NCBI GenBank assembly: GCA_023398105.1
Contig: JAEWST010000033.1
Coordinates: forward strand, 1-41,496
Source of the DNA: Bacillota bacterium
Lineage (GTDB): Bacteria; Bacillota; Clostridia; Acetivibrionales; DSM-1351
Direction of reading: 5' to 3'
DNA length: 41,496 nt
A program made the position numbers and the translations under genes. The notes under the pieces were generated by a model. It did no database searches and was not told where the DNA came from. It saw nothing but the letters and a program-made list of their open reading frames with translations. Positions 26,285 through 34,519 of the stretch are shown piece by piece. Within the stretch, counting starts at the first letter, position 1. Every line of letters starts with the position of its first letter.

Positions 26285-26364
26285 CTTTTTATTATAGTTT
26301 ATCAAAAAAATATTTATGTACATTTTATTAAAGGGCAAATAAAACTGGTAAATATAGGTTGTTT

Positions 26365-27363
26365 CTATAAAAACATTACAAAAATTGTTGTAATAAATGC
26401 GCCAAGAAGTGCTGTAACTGGAATAGTAAATATCCATGCAAAAACAATATTTCTTGCCAGTGCCCATCTAACGGCAGACAATCTCTTTGATGCTCCAACA
26501 CCCATTATAGATGTTGAAATAACTTGAGTAGTACTAACAGGGGCACCCATTGCAGACATTGTTTCAATAACTATAGCCGCTCCAGTTTCTGCCGCAAAGC
26601 CACCAATTGGCTGAAGTCTAATCATATTAACGCCAATTGTTTTAATTATTTTCCATCCCCCGAGAGAAGTTCCCAATGCCATGGAAAGTGCACAAGCCAA
26701 CATAACCCAAAAAGGAACTCCACTATCAGCATCAATAAGATTTGCACCCACTAATGCCAAGGTAATAATACCCATAGATTTCTGAGCATCATTCTTGCCA
26801 TGAGAGTAAGCCATAAAAGCGGCTGAAACAATCTGAAGCTTTGAAAACCATTTATTAATAAATCGTTGTGAAAAGGGTTTTAGCAATTTGTATAAAATTG
26901 TCATAAAAAAGAAACCCATTCCAAATCCAACTACTGGCGAAGAAAGCAGAGGTATTATTACTTTATTTAGTACACCCTGCCATTTTACTATACTTAATCC
27001 ACCAGAATAAGCAATGGACGAACCAATTAAAGCTCCTATAAGTGCGTGTGAGGAACTGCTTGGTATAGCAATATACCAAGTTATTAAATCCCAAATAATA
27101 GCAGCTATTAATGTAGCAATAATTACATATTGTACCTTAATCATTGTACTATTAACTAAGCCTTTTGCTATAGTCTCAGCTACCTTGCTACTCATTAGTG
27201 CTCCAATTAAATTTAGTGAGGCAGACATAAAAATTGCTTGTCTAGGAGATAGTACTCTTGTAGAAACAGATGTGGCAATAGAATTGGCTGTATCGTGAAA
27301 ACCATTTATAAAATCAAATCCCAACGCTAATAGAATTACAATAATTAAAGAAACACTAAGCAT
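26365..27363 (-). CDS. pit: PiT-family inorganic phosphate transporter (copy 1)
   Basis: A 332-residue low-affinity phosphate:cation symporter. Two PiT signature repeats are visible: GFDFINGFHDTANSIATSVSTR (split here as the N-terminal half, residues 15-36) and AYSHGKNDAQKSMG (C-terminal half), with SSHALIGALIGS between. There are many hydrophobic spans. Its ATG overlaps the end of the DUF47 gene by 8 bp. A second, closely similar copy lies at 28277-29275; changes are conservative and cluster in the loop near residues 145-180. Regulation is likely through the inverted Pho boxes at 28046-28084. Confidence 0.95.
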   Translation of the reverse strand: MLSVSLIIVILLALGFDFINGFHDTANSIATSVSTRVLSPRQAIFMSASLNLIGALMSSKVAETIAKGLVNSTMIKVQYVIIATLIAAIIWDLITWYIAIPSSSSHALIGALIGSSIAYSGGLSIVKWQGVLNKVIIPLLSSPVVGFGMGFFFMTILYKLLKPFSQRFINKWFSKLQIVSAAFMAYSHGKNDAQKSMGIITLALVGANLIDADSGVPFWVMLACALSMALGTSLGGWKIIKTIGVNMIRLQPIGGFAAETGAAIVIETMSAMGAPVSTTQVISTSIMGVGASKRLSAVRWALARNIVFAWIFTIPVTALLGAFITTIFVMFL

Positions 27364-27979
27364 GCTTCATAACAACTCCTTCTATTATATTCGCTACATC
27401 TTCACATGCGTCAATGGTATTTTCTAAAAAGTCAATTATTTCTTTCCACTTTATTACTTCAATTGCATCCTTCTCAACTAAGAACAAATTTGTCATAGCA
27501 TCTCTAAAAGCAGTATCTGCCTCGTCTTCAATATTATTTACTTCAATTATTTTTTCTTGAAGGCACTTACTTTTCTTCATGTTTTTCATTTCAAAAATTA
27601 CGTTTTTTAGTTCATTTGTTGCATTAACTATTAATTTAGAAAGAACAATAGCCTCAGGTCTGATTTGCTGTACATTGTACATGCTAAATCTCTGGGCTAC
27701 CGCTTCAATATCATCTGTAATATTATCTAACTCTCTTGCAATCAAATAAATATCTTCTCTGTCAATTGGAGTAATAAAAGCTTTGTTTAGTTCGTTTAAA
27801 ATCTTGTGTACAATAGAATCGCAAGCATGTTCTGCATCTTCAATACTTTTGATTTTTTCATTAACATTAACATAATTGTTGGTTAAGTCGTCTAAAAGAC
27901 CAGCTGCCTTGCAAATAATCTCACTTGTTTCAATAAAATAATCAAAAAAACGTTCTTCTTTAGATGTTGGTCTAAACAT
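27356..27979 (-). CDS. DUF47 (PhoU-like) PiT accessory protein (copy 1)
   Basis: A 207-residue, helical DUF47 protein, related to PhoU and usually encoded beside PiT transporters, where it is thought to regulate transport. Start is ATG 27979 with GAAGG 8 nt upstream; the in-frame TTG at 27985 is too close to that site. It differs from copy 2 (29268-29891) at only 12 of 207 positions by my count. It is the first gene of the operon and overlaps pit. Confidence 0.92.
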   Translation of the reverse strand: MFRPTSKEERFFDYFIETSEIICKAAGLLDDLTNNYVNVNEKIKSIEDAEHACDSIVHKILNELNKAFITPIDREDIYLIARELDNITDDIEAVAQRFSMYNVQQIRPEAIVLSKLIVNATNELKNVIFEMKNMKKSKCLQEKIIEVNNIEDEADTAFRDAMTNLFLVEKDAIEVIKWKEIIDFLENTIDACEDVANIIEGVVMKHA

Positions 27980-28022
27980 TAACAATACCTTCTTTCTATA
28001 ATATGTAACAATTTACTATCTC

Positions 28023-28051
28023 ATCATAGAACAATGTAATTTTTTTTACAA
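28023..28051 (-). promoter_or_regulatory. Promoter of the first DUF47-pit operon
   Basis: TTGTAA (28046-28051, minus), 17-nt spacer, TATGAT (28023-28028). The same hexamers with the same spacing occur before the second operon. The -35 hexamer overlaps the first unit of the Pho-box-like repeats. Confidence 0.65.
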
Positions 28052-28084
28052 CAAAGTTAACATAGAATTAACAATTAATTTAAA
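28046..28084 (+). promoter_or_regulatory. Pho-box-like repeats, reversed relative to the pit operon (copy 1)
   Basis: On the plus strand TTACAA (28046), TTAACA (28057), TTAACA (28068) and TTTAAA (28079) are 11 bp apart. The genes they precede are on the minus strand, so orientation is opposite to the boxes in front of pstC and pstB. Confidence 0.65.
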
Positions 28085-28085
28085 T

Positions 28086-28166
28086 GAATCAACTTTCACA
28101 CTTAAATAGTCTGTCGGTACTTGAGAATTATACCTACAAATTTCAACTGCAAAAGTTGAGTCAATA
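28086..28166. repeat. Family A repeat, short copy
   Basis: GAATCAACTTTCA at the left and GCAAAAGTTGAGTCAA at the right form imperfect inverted ends. The interior is shortened and lacks the core. It sits between the second PiT operon's terminator and the Pho-box region of the first. Confidence 0.6.
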
Positions 28167-28192
28167 ATCTTAAAAAATAGTATTTAAAAGCA

Positions 28193-28242
28193 AAAACATG
28201 AATATCTTATATAGCTGAGCTACATAAATATATTCATGTTTT
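28193..28242 (-). terminator. Terminator of the second PiT operon
   Basis: AAAACATGAATAT (28193-28205) and ATATTCATGTTTT (28230-28242) form a 13-bp stem with a TAGCTNAGCTA-type inner hairpin. On the minus strand TTTTTGC follows. The tip resembles the terminator of the first operon. Confidence 0.82.
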
Positions 28243-28276
28243 ATTCTAATTTTAAAACTTTTTATATGAAATTAAT

Positions 28277-29275
28277 TTACACTAAAAACTTAAATATCAT
28301 AGTGATAAATGCACCGAGTAGTGCTGTAACAGGGATAGTGAATATCCATGCATAAACGATATTTCTACATAATGCCCATCTAACAGCTGACAGTCTTTTT
28401 GATGCTCCAACACCCATTATAGATGTTGATATAACATGAGTAGTACTAACTGGTGCACCAATTGCAGACATTGCCTCAATAACTATAGCCGCTCCTGTTT
28501 CAGCTGCAAACCCACCAATTGGCTGAAGTCTTATCATATTAACACCAATTGTTTTAATAATCTTCCAACCTCCAAGAGAAGTTCCCAATGCCATAGCAAG
28601 AGCACAAGATAACATTACCCAAAATGGCACTCCACTTTCTGGATCAACAATATTTGCACCAACCAAAGCCAGTGTTATAATACCCATTGACTTTTGAGCA
28701 TCATTCTTGCCATGAGAGTATGCCATAAAAGCCGCTGAAAGTATCTGAAGTTTTGAAAAATATTTATTAACGAATCTCTGTGAATAAGGACGTAATACTT
28801 TAAATAAACCAGCCATAAATAAGAAACCCATGCCAAATCCAAGTATTGGCGAAGAAAACAATGGTATTATTACTTTTTCAAGTACACCTTGCCATTTAAC
28901 TATGCTCAAGCCACCTGAATACGCAATGGATGAGCCAATAAGGGCTCCAATAAGTGCATGTGAGGAACTGCTTGGAATAGCAATATACCAAGTTATTATA
29001 TCCCAAACAATAGCAGCAATTAATGTAGCTATAATTACATATTGCACTTTAATCATTGAGTTATCAACTAACCCTTTTGATATAGTCTGAGCTACCTTGC
29101 TACTCATTAATGCTCCAACTAAATTCAGTGATGCAGACATTAATATAGCTTGTCTTGGCGATAAAACTCTTGTAGAAACAGATGTGGCAATAGAATTTGC
29201 TGTATCATGGAAGCCATTTATAAAGTCAAAAGATAGAGCTAATATTATAACACATATCAAAGAAACACTAAGCAT
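28277..29275 (-). CDS. pit: PiT-family inorganic phosphate transporter (copy 2)
   Basis: A 332-residue phosphate symporter, almost the same as copy 1 and collinear with it without gaps. It has the N-terminal FDFINGFHDTANSIATS motif, SSHALIGALIGS and the C-terminal AYSHGKNDAQKSMG. It starts within the end of its DUF47 partner (8-bp overlap). Conservation of both copies, including all signature residues, suggests that both are working genes. Confidence 0.95.
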   Translation of the reverse strand: MLSVSLICVIILALSFDFINGFHDTANSIATSVSTRVLSPRQAILMSASLNLVGALMSSKVAQTISKGLVDNSMIKVQYVIIATLIAAIVWDIITWYIAIPSSSSHALIGALIGSSIAYSGGLSIVKWQGVLEKVIIPLFSSPILGFGMGFLFMAGLFKVLRPYSQRFVNKYFSKLQILSAAFMAYSHGKNDAQKSMGIITLALVGANIVDPESGVPFWVMLSCALAMALGTSLGGWKIIKTIGVNMIRLQPIGGFAAETGAAIVIEAMSAIGAPVSTTHVISTSIMGVGASKRLSAVRWALCRNIVYAWIFTIPVTALLGAFITMIFKFLV

Positions 29276-29891
29276 GCTTCATAACAACCCCTTCTATTAT
29301 ATTTGCTACATCTTCGCAAGCATCAATTGTATTTTCAAAAAAGTCAATTATTTCTTTCCATTTTATTACTTCTATTGCATCCTTTTCAGTTAAGAACAAG
29401 TTTGTCATAGCATCCCTAAATGCTGTATCTGCCTCGTCTTCAATATTATTTACTTCAATTATTTTTGCATCAAGACTCTTGCTCTTCTTCATGTTTTTCA
29501 TTTCAATTATTACATTTTTTAGTTCATTTGTTGCATTAACTATCAATTTAGAAAGAACAATAGCCTCAGGTCTAACTTGCTGTACATTGTACATGCTGAA
29601 TCTCTGGGCTGCTGCTTCAATATCGTCAGTAATGTTATCCATCTCTCTTGCGATTAAGTAAATATCTTCTCTGTCGATAGGTGTAATAAATGCTTTGTTT
29701 AGTTCATTCAAAATCTTGTGTACGACAGTGTCGCAAGCATGCTCTGCATCTTCAATACTTTTGATTTTTTCATTAACATTAACATAATTGTTTGTTAAGT
29801 CATCTAAAAGACTTGCTGCCTTGCAAATAATCTCACTTGTTTCAATAAAATAATCAAAAAAACGTTCTTCTTTAGATGTTGGTCTAAACAT
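29268..29891 (-). CDS. DUF47 (PhoU-like) PiT accessory protein (copy 2)
   Basis: A 207-residue DUF47 protein, twin of that at 27356-27979. ATG 29891 is used, with GAAGG 8 nt upstream, as in copy 1. Differences between the twins are scattered single substitutions (for example SKCLQEK versus SKSLDAK), so the duplication is old enough to have diverged but is recent on the scale of the family. Confidence 0.92.
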   Translation of the reverse strand: MFRPTSKEERFFDYFIETSEIICKAASLLDDLTNNYVNVNEKIKSIEDAEHACDTVVHKILNELNKAFITPIDREDIYLIAREMDNITDDIEAAAQRFSMYNVQQVRPEAIVLSKLIVNATNELKNVIIEMKNMKKSKSLDAKIIEVNNIEDEADTAFRDAMTNLFLTEKDAIEVIKWKEIIDFFENTIDACEDVANIIEGVVMKHA

Positions 29892-29934
29892 TAACAATAC
29901 CTTCTTTCTATAAAATTGAACAATTTACTTCATC

Positions 29935-29963
29935 ATCATAAAGCATTGTTAGTTTTATTACAA
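29935..29963 (-). promoter_or_regulatory. Promoter of the second DUF47-pit operon
   Basis: TTGTAA (29958-29963, minus), 17-nt spacer, TATGAT (29935-29940), identical in layout to the promoter at 28023-28051. Confidence 0.65.
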
Positions 29964-30006
29964 CACACTTTACACATAATTAAACATACTTAACATAAAA
30001 TTAACA
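29958..30006 (+). promoter_or_regulatory. Pho-box-like repeats, reversed relative to the pit operon (copy 2)
   Basis: Plus-strand hexamers TTACAA (29958), TTTACA (29969), TTAAAC (29980), TTAACA (29990) and TTAACA (30001) run at 10-11 bp steps, upstream from the -35 element. As in copy 1 they point away from the genes. Confidence 0.62.
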
Positions 30007-30070
30007 AAACCAATTTTTATCATTTTTTTGTTGAAGTTTTTTACTTAAAATCATAATTCAACCAATAAAC

Positions 30071-32902
30071 CTAATTGTTGCCTAATAGCTTTCTAAGGTA
30101 TTGTCCAGTATAGGATTCTTTTACCTTTGCTACTTGCTCTGGAGTCCCCTCAACAACAATAGTTCCTCCTTTATCTCCACCCTCTGGTCCTAAATCAATA
30201 ATATAATCAGCAGTTTTTATTACATCTAGATTATGCTCTATAATGACCATAGAATTTCCAGCATTTACAAGTCTTTGTAAAATATCTATTAATCTATGCA
30301 CATCCGCAATGTGTAACCCTGTAGTAGGCTCATCAAGAATGTATAGAGTTTTCCCTGTGCTTCTCTTGGAAAGCTCAGTAGCAAGCTTGACTCTTTGTGC
30401 TTCTCCTCCAGAAAGGGTGTTTGAAGGCTGTCCTACTTTTACATATCCAAGCCCCACATCAAACAATGTCTGCAGTTTATTTTGTATTCTGGGTATATTT
30501 TTAAAGAACTCTAATGCATCCTCAATTGTCATATCTAGAACATCAGATATACTTTTACCTTTGTATTTGACCTCTAAAGTTTCCCTATTGTAGCGTTTAC
30601 CCTTACAAACCTCACAGGGTACATATATGTCTGGTAGGAAATGCATTTCTATCTTTATAATGCCATCACCACTACATGCCTCACATCTGCCGCCCTTAAC
30701 ATTAAAACTAAATCGCCCTGCCTTATATCCCTTCATTTTTGCTTCATTGGTTGACGCATAGACCTCCCTAATAATGTCATAAACACCTGTATAGGTTGCA
30801 GGATTAGATCTGGGTGTTTTCCCTATAGGAGATTGATCAATATTGATAACCTTGTCTAAATATTTAACTCCATTTATAGTATCATGTTCAGCAGGTCTTG
30901 TTTTTGCTCTATTTAACTGACTGGCTAAGCTCTTATGCAGAATTTCATTTATAAGAGTACTTTTACCTGATCCTGAAACTCCTGTAATTGCAGTCATTAC
31001 TCCTAACGGAATATTTGTATTTATATTTTTGAGATTATTAGCTCTAGCTCCTAAAATCTCAAGCCACTTGCCATTTGGCTTTCTTCTCTCCTTCGGAACA
31101 TCTATTTTCCTTCTTCCACTAAGATATTGACCTGTAATAGAAGCTTCATTTTTGATAATTTCATCTAATGGACCTTCTGCAACAACATGTCCTCCATGAA
31201 CTCCAGCACCAGGACCCATGTCAATAATATGATCAGCCGCATGCATTGTCTCTTCATCATGTTCAACAACAATCAAGGTATTTCCCAGTTCTCTTAATCT
31301 TGTAAGAGTACTTAGTAACTTGTCGTTATCTCTTTGGTGTAAACCAATACTAGGCTCATCTAAAATATATAGCACCCCCATCAAGCCAGAGCCTATTTGA
31401 GTAGCTAGCCTAATTCGCTGAGCTTCACCACCCGAAAGGGTTCCAGCTGTTCTTGATAATGAAAGGTAGTTTAAACCCACATCAACAAGAAAGCCTATTC
31501 TTGCGTTAATTTCTTTCAAAATCTGATTAGCAATCATTATGTGCCTATCACTTAATTTTATGCTGGTGAAAAATCCCTTGATATCTGCAATAGACATAAT
31601 AGATAATTCATGGATATTCTTGTCACATACTGTAACTGCAAGGCTTTCTGGCTTAAGCCTTGCTCCCTTGCAGTCTGGACATGGATTATTGCTCATAAAT
31701 TGTTCATAGTATTGCTTCATACCTTCAGAACTTGATTCCTTATATCGCCTTTCCATTACATTTATTACACCTTCAAAAGCAGCTGTATATGAGCCACTCC
31801 CATACTCACGTTCATAGTCAACTTTAATTTTTTCACCCTTTGTACCATATAAAATAATGTCTATGATTTCCGCAGGCAGCTTATGGAAAGGAATATCTAA
31901 TTTAAATTTATAATGCTTGGCAAGAGCATTAAACATCATCCTTGTATATGCGTCTTCACTTTCTATATTCCACCCTGATGCAACAATAGCTCCTTCAACA
32001 AGTGATAGTGATCTATCTGGAATTACTAAGTCTGGATCAATTTTAAGTAAATTCCCAAGTCCTGTACATGTAGGACATGCTCCAAATGGATTGTTGAAGG
32101 AAAACATTCTAGGTGTAAGTTCTTCTATACTAATACCACAATCACTACAAGCAAAATTCTGACTTAACAGTATTTCTTCCTTTCCAATAACATCTATAAT
32201 TACTACTCCCCCGCTCAATTGTAAAACTGTCTCTAGGGAATCAACCAGTCTCTTTTGAATATCCTTTCGAATAATAAGTCTATCAACCACAATCTCTATA
32301 TTGTGCTTTTTATTTTTGTCCAAAACTATATCATCATTAATATCTATTACTTGACCATCAACTCTTAATCTGACAAAGCCGCCTTTTTTTGCATCCTCTA
32401 TTAATTTATGAAACTCTCCTTTTCGACCTCTTACAACTGGTGCAAGTAGCTGTATTCTTGTATTTTCTTCAAAAGCCATTATCTGATCAACCATTTGATC
32501 CACAGTCTGCTGTGCAATCTCCTTGCCACATTTAGGACAATGTGGTATGCCTATTCTGGCATACAAGAGTCTTAAGTAATCATGTATTTCTGTAACTGTT
32601 CCTACAGTAGAACGTGGATTTCTGCTTGTGGTTTTTTGGTCAATAGCTATTGCAGGTGATAGCCCATCTATATAGTCTATATCAGGCTTTTCCATTTGAC
32701 CTAAAAATTGTCTGGCATATGATGATAAGGATTCAACATATCGTCTCTGTCCCTCTGCATAAATTGTATCAAATGCCAAGGAAGATTTTCCCGAACCACT
32801 TAATCCAGTAATTACAACAAATTTGTCTCTGGGTATTTCAATGTCAACATTTTTGAGATTATGCTCACGAGCACCCTTAATAAAAATATTATCTCTAATC
32901 AT
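30071..32902 (-). CDS. uvrA: Excinuclease ABC subunit A
   Basis: A full-length 943-residue UvrA, the damage-recognition ATPase of nucleotide excision repair that loads UvrB. The first ABC module has Walker A GLSGSGKS (33-40). There is a zinc module with CPKCG...CPTC. The second ABC module has GVSGSGKST and the zinc finger CEACSGDG...CEVCKGKRYN. Two signature sequences, LSGGEAQRIRLA and LSGGEAQRVKLA, and the closing ILDEPTTGLH are all present. ATG has AAGGTG upstream. No uvrB or uvrC is next to it, and there is no clear promoter motif that I can assign. Confidence 0.98.
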   Translation of the reverse strand: MIRDNIFIKGAREHNLKNVDIEIPRDKFVVITGLSGSGKSSLAFDTIYAEGQRRYVESLSSYARQFLGQMEKPDIDYIDGLSPAIAIDQKTTSRNPRSTVGTVTEIHDYLRLLYARIGIPHCPKCGKEIAQQTVDQMVDQIMAFEENTRIQLLAPVVRGRKGEFHKLIEDAKKGGFVRLRVDGQVIDINDDIVLDKNKKHNIEIVVDRLIIRKDIQKRLVDSLETVLQLSGGVVIIDVIGKEEILLSQNFACSDCGISIEELTPRMFSFNNPFGACPTCTGLGNLLKIDPDLVIPDRSLSLVEGAIVASGWNIESEDAYTRMMFNALAKHYKFKLDIPFHKLPAEIIDIILYGTKGEKIKVDYEREYGSGSYTAAFEGVINVMERRYKESSSEGMKQYYEQFMSNNPCPDCKGARLKPESLAVTVCDKNIHELSIMSIADIKGFFTSIKLSDRHIMIANQILKEINARIGFLVDVGLNYLSLSRTAGTLSGGEAQRIRLATQIGSGLMGVLYILDEPSIGLHQRDNDKLLSTLTRLRELGNTLIVVEHDEETMHAADHIIDMGPGAGVHGGHVVAEGPLDEIIKNEASITGQYLSGRRKIDVPKERRKPNGKWLEILGARANNLKNINTNIPLGVMTAITGVSGSGKSTLINEILHKSLASQLNRAKTRPAEHDTINGVKYLDKVINIDQSPIGKTPRSNPATYTGVYDIIREVYASTNEAKMKGYKAGRFSFNVKGGRCEACSGDGIIKIEMHFLPDIYVPCEVCKGKRYNRETLEVKYKGKSISDVLDMTIEDALEFFKNIPRIQNKLQTLFDVGLGYVKVGQPSNTLSGGEAQRVKLATELSKRSTGKTLYILDEPTTGLHIADVHRLIDILQRLVNAGNSMVIIEHNLDVIKTADYIIDLGPEGGDKGGTIVVEGTPEQVAKVKESYTGQYLRKLLGNN

Positions 32903-33147
32903 TTACGCACCTTTCTATATTAACCCAGCTTCATCACTAATCATTAACAGTCACAAGTTTGCTTAATTTTGAAACTATTTTTAATAGTACATTTTGACTG
33001 GTGAGATTAATTAAAATATTATGAAGATTGAGTTTATTTCCCTTTTTTGTTATTAAAATTCATATATAAACCAATTTGCATATATATTATATCAAATAAA
33101 AATACTAATGCAAACATTTGTTCGTTAAAAAATTCAACCACTTTTAA

Positions 33148-33176
33148 TTGATATTTATTTAGTTAGTTGATATAAT
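33148..33176 (+). promoter_or_regulatory. Promoter of the TPP riboswitch-thiT transcript
   Basis: TTGATA (33148-33153), 17-nt spacer, perfect TATAAT (33171-33176). It lies about 70 bp before the riboswitch. Confidence 0.7.
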
Positions 33177-33245
33177 AACTTTTGGAGTTGGTAAAAAACA
33201 ATGAAATATTACTAACTTACGTCAATTGTTACAACTAAATAATAT

Positions 33246-33332
33246 CAGGGGAGCTGGAAATAATTCGGCTGAGATAAGTATGTTTTACTTAAAACCCTTA
33301 TACCTGATCTGGATAATGCCAGCGTAGGAATG
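33246..33332 (+). ncRNA. TPP riboswitch (THI element)
   Basis: The hallmark blocks are in order: CAGGGGAGCTGG, CGGCTGAGATAAG, a variable stem (GTATGTTTTACTTAAAAC), CCCTTATACCTGATCTGGAT and AATGCCAGCGTAGGAA. CTGAGA and ACCTGATCTGGATAATGCCAGCG are the parts that bind thiamine pyrophosphate. It controls thiT, a thiamine uptake gene, so high TPP should reduce uptake. Confidence 0.96.
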
Positions 33333-33341
33333 AGTATATGT

Positions 33342-33374
33342 CATACCGCATTTTCACACAGGTATGGCTTTTTT
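33342..33374 (+). terminator. Riboswitch-controlled terminator
   Basis: CATACC (33342-33347) pairs with GGTATG (33361-33366), followed by GCTTTTTT. It comes right after the TPP element, suiting control by premature termination. Confidence 0.72.
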
Positions 33375-33524
33375 ATATTTAACACAAAGTAAACAAAATA
33401 TCGTTAACCCTACTTCCTCTTGATATGTTTGAACATATATTTTCAAATGGGAAATATGAGATATTTATATTTAAGTGTGACAGTTAACTTAAGCTTTAAT
33501 TTAACAAAAAACACGGAGGTTATT

Positions 33525-34073
33525 ATGAAAAAAATGTCTACTAAAATGTTGGTAGAAGCAGGAGTATTGATAGCTCTTGCAATGATTTTGAGTTATGTAA
33601 AGATTTACGAGTCATACAATGGTGGCTCAATAACTTTGGGAAGCATGATTCCCATTATCATTTTCGCTATCAGATGGGGCAGCAAGCCTGGCATCCTGGT
33701 AGGTTTGGTATTTGGATTTCTTCAATTTGCACTGGGAACAAAGTTTTCCTATCACCCTGTAGGTATTTTCCTTGATTATATCTTTGCATTTGGTATTCTT
33801 GGATTTGCAGGTCTATTCAGGAAGAACATTTTTACAATGATAGCTAGTGTTTTTATAGCTATGGTCGGAAGATTTGCCTTTCATTTTATCTCGGGTGTTT
33901 TTTTATGGTACATGTACGCTCCTGAAGGAATGAACATATATCTCTACTCACTTATCTATAATGGAAGCTACATGCTACCTGAATTTATTATTTCTGCTGT
34001 ATTGGTTATTGCCCTTTATAAACCTTTAAAACGATTTATAGAACAGAATAATATCACTACCGCTAAAATTTAA
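33525..34073 (+). CDS. thiT: Thiamine-specific ECF transporter component ThiT
   Basis: A 182-residue membrane protein with about six spans, the substrate-capture subunit of a thiamine ECF transporter. The shared EcfAA'T energy module is not in the window. His120, Trp128, Tyr141 and Asn146 (in YNGSYMLPE) keep the spacing of thiamine-binding residues known from ThiT, and Asp84 lies where an acidic residue is expected. ATG 33525 is chosen for its GGAGG 6 nt upstream; the longer frame from 33420 begins with TTG and has no site. The TPP riboswitch upstream independently confirms the thiamine role. Confidence 0.95.
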   Translation: MKKMSTKMLVEAGVLIALAMILSYVKIYESYNGGSITLGSMIPIIIFAIRWGSKPGILVGLVFGFLQFALGTKFSYHPVGIFLDYIFAFGILGFAGLFRKNIFTMIASVFIAMVGRFAFHFISGVFLWYMYAPEGMNIYLYSLIYNGSYMLPEFIISAVLVIALYKPLKRFIEQNNITTAKI

Positions 34074-34120
34074 AATCAACAGGTCATTGCATCTGCTTCC
34101 CGATGTAGCTTAAAACTCAT

Positions 34121-34172
34121 AAATAAAGAATGCGAAAATGGCGCTTGGGCATCATCTCCGCATTCTTTATTT
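34121..34172 (+). terminator. Hairpin after thiT
   Basis: AAATAAAGAATGCG (34121-34134) and CGCATTCTTTATTT (34159-34172) form a perfect 14-bp stem with a 24-nt loop, followed by CCATTTTT. It is the likely thiT terminator. Confidence 0.75.
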
Positions 34173-34243
34173 CCATTTTTAGGTTGCGTCCCAATTGGGG
34201 GTACACATCAAAATAATTTATATACTATTTCAAATTGACTTTT

Positions 34244-34465
34244 TATAACGCCTAGATTCAAAGTGGAATTTTTCGATGTACTATACACCGTCAAAAACCA
34301 CTTGTGGTTTTTGTGGCTCGAAAATGCACCTTGTTCGTACATACTTTATTTTCGAGCTATTACATCAGCGGCGTTTCATCGAGGCGGGAGATATTCTCAC
34401 CGCCTGAAAACCAAATCGGTACTCGCCACTTATAGAAGTGGGGGACATTTTCTTGCCTCGTTATA
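34244..34465 (+). repeat. Family B repeat, longest copy, with nested family C module
   Basis: It starts TATAACGCCTAGATTCAAAG (34244 on) and ends TTGCCTCGTTATA (to 34465). The left part has the GAATTTTTCGAT block, then a family C insert (about 34291-34361), then ATTACATCAGCGGCG, the hairpin AGGCGGGAGATATTCTCACCGCCT and the hairpin CCACTTATAGAAGTGG. Compared with 1298-1397, the family C part interrupts the first hairpin and the last two hairpins are extra. It is strongly structured and non-coding. Confidence 0.75.
34291..34361 (+). repeat. Family C paired-hairpin module inside family B
   Basis: CAAAAACCACTTGTGGTTTTTG (a 10-bp hairpin read as CAAAAACCAC and GTGGTTTTTG) is followed after TGG by CTCGAAAA...TTTTCGAG with TGCACC inside. 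The same two parts in the same order occur at 38231-38297. Confidence 0.72.
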
Positions 34466-34519
34466 TAATCAGGCATAGCTTATGCTAATATAGTGCAAGC
34501 TATAACTGCTTTATTATTT

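Larger units (their letters stand above)
25739..26364. other. Intergenic region upstream of clpE
   Basis: About 625 bp without a gene. It holds a 24-bp near-perfect direct repeat (25741-25764 and 25892-25915, both ending CACGCCCCATTTGGG), an 88-bp inverted-repeat-bounded segment (26015-26102) and the terminator of the first PiT operon (26233-26284). Confidence 0.75.
32903..33524. other. Divergent region between uvrA and thiT
   Basis: This gap of about 620 bp holds the thiT promoter (33148-33176), the TPP riboswitch (33246-33332) and its terminator (33342-33374). The part next to uvrA is AT-rich with nothing else recognisable. Confidence 0.8.
34074..34519. other. Intergenic region between convergent thiT and spoIVA
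   Basis: No gene. It consists of the thiT hairpin and, from 34244 to 34465, a full-length family B repeat with a family C module inside it. Confidence 0.75.

Noticed and set aside
26365..29891. Duplicate pit operons as an assembly artefact
   Set aside because: The copies differ at many scattered positions in both genes and in the intergenic DNA, which is true divergence.
34263..34478. Open frame of 71 codons between thiT and spoIVA
   Set aside because: It runs through the hairpins of the family B and C repeats; no ribosome site and no protein-like composition.
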